DNA of 22,674 nucleotides, taken from positions 43,991-66,664 of the forward strand of contig MU006260.1 in NCBI GenBank assembly GCA_010093685.1. Direction: 5' to 3'. Below the pieces are notes generated by a model. The model worked only from the letters and a program-made list of their open reading frames with translations, was not told where the DNA came from and searched no databases. Made by a program: the position numbers and the translations under genes. This stretch comes from Ophiobolus disseminans. Lineage: Eukaryota > Ascomycota > Dothideomycetes > Pleosporales > Phaeosphaeriaceae. This document shows, one piece after another, positions 16,791 through 22,674 of the stretch; position 1 is the stretch's first letter, and each line of letters starts with the position of its first letter.

Positions 16791-17502
16791 GGTAGCTGGA
16801 CTTGTGCGTACATTAAGTTGTATATTTTTAGCTGTACAGTTATAATTAGCAACACATCGCCTTTTTGACTCCAGAATAGCAACACGCATATAGGTCCCTT
16901 GGAGCACACAGAAGAATCCCTGACAGGTGGTGCGACGAAATTGGGTAAGCTTGTCGTTGCGAAAAAAGCTCGAGGTCGCGCTAGTTCAGTCACTGTATGT
17001 GTTTCGTTAACATTAGCGGAATGTTGGTCGAGTGCTCAAGGTTCCTGGTGCGTTAGGATTGCCTAGCCTGCAACTTTGAAGCTCTTTTAGGAAGCCGGCG
17101 ATATATGTATTGTTTGGGCTATGACGCTAACAACGCCAGGACTCATTAAAAGATCAGATGTCCTGACACCGCCCGATACGAGTGGCGAAAGATAGGTAAT
17201 ACAACACACACGCACACATTTCGAAGCTTCGGGAAGACCGTGCGGAACGTAAATTAGTTGGTAACTTTTTTGCAAACGTGGTTGTACAAGATCGGAATGT
17301 AAGGATGACATAGGATAAATAACATGACTACTCCAACACTCTAATTCTACACGAGATTCCGAGAGGAAGATGAGCCTTTCGTCTCATACATGATCATCTG
17401 TAGGTGCAGACCCGTGACGCTCATGATGGTTTCAGGGAGCACAGGAGGGAAGAAAGAAAACGCTAGGAAGACACAGAAAGTCTTCAACCCGTATCATGTG
17501 TG
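16791..17502. other. Gap between the secreted-protein and patatin genes
   Basis: No supported gene. It includes the upstream region of the secreted-protein gene and the 3' flank of the patatin gene. Short CA-rich runs occur near 17200-17220. The small frames here lack any feature. Confidence 0.5.
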
Positions 17503-20500
17503 CTACATGCGCCGCCTTTTGTTTGCCGACGACTCTTCCTCACCTGTTCTCTTGCGCTTGCGGTGGTCGGACCGACCGAAGGTTGCATCGAGACCCTGGG
17601 CGGCGACAAGCCTTCGCACAGAGAACGGCGAGCCACTGATATTACTGCCGGCTTCCTCATCAGCCAGCTGCAGCGTGACGGTGAATTTATCCTTGGTCTC
17701 CACGTCAAGGGACAAGCAGAAGTTGCCATCCGTGCCAACGCACAATGCGTCGGAGACAGCCCAGTCACCGACAAGGAACCTACCATGGCTGCTGACCAGC
17801 TTACGCAAGAGGGCTGCAAGAGCAACATCACCGCGGTGAATTGAACATCGCACATGGCCACGGAGCAGGTACCTACCGTTGTGCCACTGTGGAAGCCCGT
17901 CGAGCTCAAAGTAAAAAAGCGACGCAACCATGCGGCGCGCTACGACATCGATTTCAAGGGTGAGGGCAGGGTCGGCCTGTGATTTTAATGTCAGTTCTGG
18001 TATCATACTGGTATCATCCAGCCGAGGCTCGGAACCATCGAAGCCGACGCTGAGACGATGGATGCGATGGAGGACTTTGCCAGCCAGCGCGACGCTCCTG
18101 CAAGCTCGCTGCACCGCCCGGTCACGTGTCTTTTCCAGGAGCAGATCACGAATGCGACACAGCATGCCGTTCTTGCGCACACTGCGACAGTCGGTCGTCG
18201 AAACGTCGTAGTTGCTCGGGGCGGGTTCGCCGGTGCCCAGGGAGACGACAAAGTCAGGCTGACCAGCGTGCGGGAAGAGCGCCGCAGCCTCAGCTAGAGC
18301 CCAGAGCAGCGGATTGTTCTCAAGCGGGCCGGCATCTTGGAAGGTGCCGACGTTGTTGATGTGCATAGGTGGGAAGAACCTATACGTAAGCTTTGGTCGT
18401 GTGGAGGGAAGAGAAACGTACCCTGGTGCTGCGGTGACGGCACGTGCGCTGACAGAGGTTAACACTGGGGCAAAGGGGGATGGGTGCTTACATCTCCCAC
18501 AGCGGTACTCGCGCGGCCCCGTCCTTGGGCTTGAGGATGCTCTTGGCTTCACTATGGCTTCCCACGCCGTTGTAGTTGGTGAACACGCGATAGGATGGGT
18601 GCCGGCTGACGGTAGCCACAGGCAAACCGACGCGGGTACCTGTAGAGGTAGCATACGAAGCTTCTAGGATGTGTTTGTCAGCGCCGAGGGCGTCTTTGAC
18701 GGCTGCCTCGAGGTTTCCAATGGAGTACAAACCATCGGCGAGGCACGAGGCCGTCAGCTCGAGGGCGCGGGAGAGGAATGGAATATTGCAAGACACGCGG
18801 CGCTGGAAGGTTCGCTCCATCATGTCGGGAAACATTTGGATCGCATCGGTTAGGGAGCGGCCATTGATGTAATGATCCATGACGATCACCGCGCCTAGCT
18901 ATCGTCAGCAGTGGTACGTCCTGAAAAGCAAAGCGTAAACCGCAAACCTATACTAACGCCAAAGGCAACCTTGACGAACCGCTGCAGGGGAATGGGTAAG
19001 CCAATGCGGTCCTGAATGCGCTTCATTAAAACCAGCGCGCTGATGCCCCGCGCACCGCCGCCGTCGATGCACATGACACCTGCACCCGCGGTGGGCGGGT
19101 GCACCCTGACAGCTACAGGCACCGGTGGAGCGTGCCCACAGAGGAAGCACTGGCGGACCTTGAGAGTCCAAGGGTCGTCGTCGCTGCGATCTGCAAAGAC
19201 AAGTATACAATTTTCGCAAATACAGTGACCGCATGGCAGGCCGTACTGTGGCCTCCTGCGGAGACAGCAGAGACACGTACTGCTGCTCTGGATACCAGGC
19301 CACCAGGGCTGAAAACGTGCGAGGTTGTCTGCGTGGATGCAGGCCGCTGCGCGGCCTGCAACGAGTTGCTCGAAATACCGGGCCAGGTGCGTTTCGACCA
19401 TGCTGATTAAGCCGCTCCGCAGGATGACGTCATTGGTCTCGGCGAGCGCAATGACACGAGCCGCGCTCATCCGAAGCAAGGCCGGCCGATAGATTGCGTC
19501 GAACACATCTTTGCAGGCGAAAACTATTCCTAGTCAGTAGGCGACCTTGTAAAGAGAGGGATGGAGACGGGAGGGAGAGACGATTTGACGACGTACGGTG
19601 AGCGCTGGGTGGATAGCTGTCTAAGAGCAGGGTCGAAGCTAGCATAGGCGCTGCAAATTCTGTCAGCTGGGTGGACGAAACAATCTGGTTCATGAAGTTG
19701 GAGAAGTGCTCCGTCAAGTCAGGCGCGACATGATTGTGGGCCCTTGAAGCGTGAATGAAGTCGAAGGGATCATCGAAGGAGCGCGCAAAGTGCGCAGCCG
19801 CAGCGTGCAGGAAGGCAGTCATGTGCGTTGCCGAATACAGCGCGCAGCGTGTTTTCCTCTCCATGCGCACGTAGTCTGATTTCTCCATCAGACGGTCTTT
19901 GATAACCCTGCAGCGAGCTGCTGTCGACACCGCGCGTTTGGGCAAAACGGCAACTACGTCGATGGCAGAGAGCTGGTAGTACGGGCTCACGGCGGTCTCT
20001 TCCTCCAGCATTAACAGAAAGGCGCGCTTCGCCCGCTCCTCAGCTTGAACCCCAGAAGGGAGTTTGCTGGTCACAATGACCATGCTCGGAAGCGTAGTCT
20101 TCAGCGGAGTGGATGAGCGGCTCTGATTCAGCCAGAGAGCGAGGCGCTGAGCGATAGGCCTGAAGCCACCCAGATCGTCAGCAAAGAAGCAAAAAACATC
20201 AGCATGGGGAAACAAGAGCTGGGGTAGGAGCTCTTCTGGTGTGACTCCACTAGCAGGTACTTGAAAGAAGTGTCGCTCTTCTCTGTGGCACTTCTCTCGC
20301 TGTGCGCTGGCCTGCATAGCAGAGCATTGTTGTGTGTCGCAGCTTGCTAGCAGGATGGGCCTGTCAGTGAAAGTGGAAGCAGGATCAAGGTGGAGGTGCA
20401 CTTCAGTCCGGCGCTGCTTGAAAATGCGTGTCCGAGCTTTTTTAACACCAAATAGAGCATGCAGGACAATCGACTTCTCTACATTGCCGATGAGTACAAA

Positions 20501-20632
20501 GATACTAGGTCGCTGTGTGTCAGGCGAGGGGAGATCATCTGCAATAGCGGCGGGCCTGTAAGATTGCACAAGGGCAGGCTTTCCACTCCGCTCACAAATA
20601 CCGAGCCAGCGGGTGTGGTCGCAGCTCTTCAT
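17503..20632 (-). CDS. RING-like zinc finger/patatin-like phospholipase protein
   Basis: A five-exon model (20632-19597, 19523-18948, 18894-18492, 18448-18422, 18379-17503) gives 972 residues with all phases consistent. Introns are 42-73 bp with CTGAC or TTAAC branch sites. The N-terminal third (DHTRWLGICERSGKPAL) contains a degenerate P-loop-like LIGNVEKS. A RING-like Cys/His cluster (about 429-474: CLCC...CGHCICENC...CFLC) precedes the patatin domain. The domain has the glycine-rich oxyanion motif DGGGARG (about 499-505), the nucleophile elbow GVSIG (Ser about 536, rebuilt by splicing intron 18895-18947) and the catalytic Asp in QDAG (about 696). The C-terminus is basic (RKRKRTG, NKRRRM), a possible nuclear signal. 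Patatins hydrolyse acyl lipids, and several take part in fungal germling or incompatibility death. Whether this one does is unknown. The 27-bp fourth exon is the least certain part. Confidence 0.9.
18895..18947 (-). other. Intron within the patatin nucleophile elbow
   Basis: The donor is ATAG|GTTTGC, the branch CTGAC and the acceptor GCTAG|GC. Splicing creates GVSIGAVIVMDHY with the GxSxG motif. Another possible donor (A|GTATAG) would lose one residue of the motif, so I prefer this one. Confidence 0.75.
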
Positions 20633-20891
20633 AGCGAAGGTGATATCGATGGCTTAGCAGCGGCGGGCAGAAGTACTTAAAATGCGGAGCGGAGACTGCA
20701 TCTGGGCTGTGATTATGGCCTGAAACTGAACCCCAGTATCCTATTATTAGCACGTTGTACTCACCCAAGAGGCACCCCAAATCGAGGCCCGACAATGCTC
20801 CCAGTGCAAAGATTAGGATCATAATCATCTACAGCTGATCCCGCCAGATAAGTTGTGAGGTCGCTGTCTTGTCATCATACTACTCGTCAAC
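20633..20891. promoter_or_regulatory. 259-bp divergent promoter region
   Basis: It lies between the start codons of the patatin gene (-) and the small Cys/His gene (+), so it probably serves both. No clear TATA box; the + gene has a good start context (CAACATGA). Confidence 0.45.
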
Positions 20892-21347
20892 ATGACGACG
20901 CTGAAGCCGGAGTCCGTCATCAGTTTCCTGCCGCAACGCCCAACCTTCGTGAAGCAGCGCAGCTGTCTAATTTGCGGTCGACCTCGCTCATCCCGCGCTC
21001 AACACATGCTGCAAGACTCTACGCTCCACCATCTAATATGCTCAAGACGGTCGTGCGCCGAGACCAAGTCTTTACTCCGCATGGCTTCAAGCACCAGCGT
21101 TGTGGTTGAAATACATCACTACTACCATGACAACCATGTTGCTAGTGAGACCTATGTCTCGGAGCTCCATGCCGAATCCACGCAACAGAGTTGGGCAGAA
21201 CTTCCGGGCGAGCACTTTACGAGTCAGTCAACATCGCAAGGTCACAGAACGCTGTCTACTATATTCGAAGAGGCCCCTTATGTCAATACGTCAAGCAAGC
21301 CGAATACTAATGCAGTAAGGGCGGCGCTTGGCAGGAGAGATTGGTAG
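20892..21347 (+). CDS. Small Cys/His-rich protein of unknown function
   Basis: A 151-residue frame with the start context CAACATGA. Residues about 22-56 contain CLIC...HH...C...C (SCLICGRP, then LHHLICSRRSC), which could bind one zinc ion like a zinc ribbon. Then come a His/Tyr-rich stretch (VVVEIHHYYHDN) and an acidic, Ser/Thr-rich tail with ELPGE and TIFEEAPYVNTSSKP. The short ordered motifs amid polar sequence look like a real, lineage-restricted fungal protein. I cannot name a family. It is divergent from the patatin gene. A chance frame is less likely, given the start context and motifs, but not excluded. Confidence 0.6.
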   Translation: MTTLKPESVISFLPQRPTFVKQRSCLICGRPRSSRAQHMLQDSTLHHLICSRRSCAETKSLLRMASSTSVVVEIHHYYHDNHVASETYVSELHAESTQQSWAELPGEHFTSQSTSQGHRTLSTIFEEAPYVNTSSKPNTNAVRAALGRRDW

Positions 21348-21718
21348 ATACTGACCCGATGATTGTCACATGTCGTGCTCTATAGTTCAACTTAATCAAA
21401 ATTCAACATAAATTACAGTAATTAATAAACTTACTGTACTTTAATAGAGATACAGCACTATCAAGCCTCAAAACCTTGCTAACTATTTTCTAGAATGCCG
21501 CAATTAGCGGTCCCTTTTACAACATCACCTAAAGAACATTGTTACTGTAGTACAGTAAGTTAAGCTTTTAAAGTCAACCTTTGTTAAGTCGCTTACAAGA
21601 ACGGGCATCTTGTGGCAAGTCCGTAAATACTCAAAACTAAGGAGCCAGCCTTTTTAATTCTATCTGCCTAGCAATTACAGAAAACACCGACTTAATAGTT
21701 AGTGCTTTCGACATCTTC
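21348..21718. other. A/T-rich gap with a MITE-like inverted repeat
   Basis: No gene. Thirteen-base perfect inverted repeats AACTTACTGTACT (21428-21440) and AGTACAGTAAGTT (21549-21561) bound a 134-bp A/T-rich unit. It may be a small non-autonomous element or the remains of one. Confidence 0.45.
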
Positions 21719-22674
21719 TCAAGAGTTATATAAATCCTTGGCTTTCATACATGCAACCAACATGCTAGCCTGCTCGTCCGGTGAAAGGTCTTCAAATCTC
21801 TTCTCTACCATTTCGAGATACAGGTTTTTCCATGTTTGGAGATTGAACTCCTTCGGAGTGGCACTGCGAGCGCGTTCTGGTGCTGCAGACTTTGGTGCAA
21901 GGACTGACTGCTCGCGCATATGCCGCATGAACTCGTCGTTAAGACCAACCGAAGGCATTCTATCGTTAGTAATCCGCCTGCCAGTAATGCCCTCATCGTA
22001 GCGTGTCTCTGCTGCGCAAGCAGCTTCATATATAGCCTTGTCCGCCTGCTTGCTTCCCCACCGCGCGCGCAACGCTGATCGTGTTTCCCACTTTACTTTA
22101 GTGGTTACTTTTCCGTCGTTATCGGGAGTCTCCCAAGCCACTAGAACGTAAGTCTGAACCCAGCGTTTGCGGGGGGTATCGGGGTTAAGAAGATCCAAGT
22201 CGTGCTCGCTAGGTTCAAACCCTTTACCCTCCCAAGCAACGCCATAAAGACATCTCATATGACGGCGCGTGTACCTTAGCTTTGTTCCTATCTTATGGTC
22301 GCCTAAACGATTATCCTGGTTACTGACATTGTCTACCTCAGGTCGGTCATTCTCGTCGTACTTTCCGTCGGTATAATTTTCAAGGCGATACCTTGCAGCG
22401 CTCTTTTTTCCATACCTGTTGATATACTTGGTGCGTACTTGACCAGTCCAACCAACTGTCGTTTTTTCGCTTTCGACTTCTTGTCCCAGTCCGCCATACA
22501 GTGGAGCACCGTACTCGCCCTCTTGTGATGCTAGAACAAAGAGCCTTGAGCTATCTGGGTTCTCCTGCTTGACAGTGACAGGTTTTACTTGGGCTTCTTT
22601 ACTAGTAGTCGTCGGCCCTGCGTTGTCCTGCGCAGATGTTCCTTCGGCTTCTTTACTAGTAGTCGTCGGCCCTG
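21719..22674 (-). CDS. Unrecognised protein, N-terminus beyond the right edge
   Basis: The frame is open from the right edge to TGA at 21719-21721, at least 317 residues; the ATG at 22258 is internal to it. It opens with two copies of an 18-residue unit (AGPTTTSKEAEGTSAQDN), which is low-complexity and probably disordered. A basic/aromatic region follows (GWTGQVRTKYINRYGKK, KLRYTRRHMRCLYGVAWEG), then PRKRWVQTYVLVAWETP and WETRSALRARWGSKQADKAI. The C-terminus has a helical stretch (ERFEDLSPDEQASMLVACMK-like, with KRFEDL). I see no known catalytic motif. The many tryptophans and basic residues suggest a compact domain, perhaps nucleic-acid or protein binding, but this is a guess. Confidence 0.7.
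   Translation of the reverse strand, partial: GPTTTSKEAEGTSAQDNAGPTTTSKEAQVKPVTVKQENPDSSRLFVLASQEGEYGAPLYGGLGQEVESEKTTVGWTGQVRTKYINRYGKKSAARYRLENYTDGKYDENDRPEVDNVSNQDNRLGDHKIGTKLRYTRRHMRCLYGVAWEGKGFEPSEHDLDLLNPDTPRKRWVQTYVLVAWETPDNDGKVTTKVKWETRSALRARWGSKQADKAIYEAACAAETRYDEGITGRRITNDRMPSVGLNDEFMRHMREQSVLAPKSAAPERARSATPKEFNLQTWKNLYLEMVEKRFEDLSPDEQASMLVACMKAKDLYNS
22592..22674 (-). repeat. 54-bp in-frame tandem repeat
   Basis: A 29-base block at 22592-22620 recurs exactly at 22646-22674, offset 54 bp (18 codons). The repeat probably continues beyond the window. Confidence 0.85.

Noticed and set aside
17087..17311. 74-codon frame between the secreted-protein and patatin genes
   Set aside because: No start context, no motif and no support beyond being open.
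17484..17927. Antisense and alternative frames across the patatin 3' exon
   Set aside because: They are shadows of the 3' exon, which joins in phase to the patatin core.
22211..22222. GGTTCAAACCC as a tRNA B box
   Set aside because: There is no matching A box or cloverleaf, and it lies inside an open coding frame.

Overview
The window comes from a filamentous ascomycete (Pezizomycotina). This rests on the gene content: a HET-S-like HeLo protein, HET-domain proteins, NLR (STAND) proteins, a Fot1/pogo transposase and a patatin protein. It also rests on the predicted introns, which are 42-98 bp long and mostly have CTAAC or CTGAC branch sites. The genus cannot be told from the sequence. The region reads as an accessory 'self/non-self' island: several gene families of fungal allorecognition and regulated cell death sit together, separated by degenerate repeats.

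Layout from left to right. (1) 1-1682 (-): an NB-ARC/TPR NLR, cut by the left edge. Its first exon encodes only a short glycine/asparagine-rich motif. (2) 1965-2759 (+): a divergently transcribed HeLo-domain protein (HET-S-like) whose last 32 residues match the NLR motif (12 of 20 aligned residues identical). This looks like an amyloid-signalling receptor/effector pair, most like the sigma class of motifs. (3) 2852-4570 (-): an intact Fot1/pogo-type DD35D transposase, tail to tail with the HeLo gene. (4) 5732-8523 (-): three HET-domain modules in tandem. Splice signals lie over the stop codons between them and would join them in frame into one triple-HET protein. Modules 1 and 3 share a nearly identical tract. 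(5) 9654-15590: two 470-bp inverted repeats enclose a 1379-residue HeLo-like/NACHT/ankyrin NLR (10451-14687, -) with 21 near-identical ankyrin repeats in a 66-residue higher-order pattern. (6) 16324-16704 (-): a small predicted secreted protein. (7) 17503-20632 (-): a five-exon protein with a RING-like zinc finger and a patatin lipase domain. (8) 20892-21347 (+): a small Cys/His protein of unknown function. (9) 21719 to the right edge (-): an unrecognised partial protein with an 18-residue tandem repeat.

How the parts may work together (inference): in known fungal systems, ligand sensing by the NLR repeats drives NB-ARC oligomerisation. The N-terminal motif then templates amyloid folding of the matching effector motif, and the HeLo domain attacks the plasma membrane. 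The HET, NACHT-ankyrin and patatin genes belong to families used in parallel death pathways. The spaces between genes hold inverted repeat pairs (9654-10123/15121-15590 and 5170-5460/15860-16165) and several copies of one transposon-end-like motif, consistent with repeated transposon activity.
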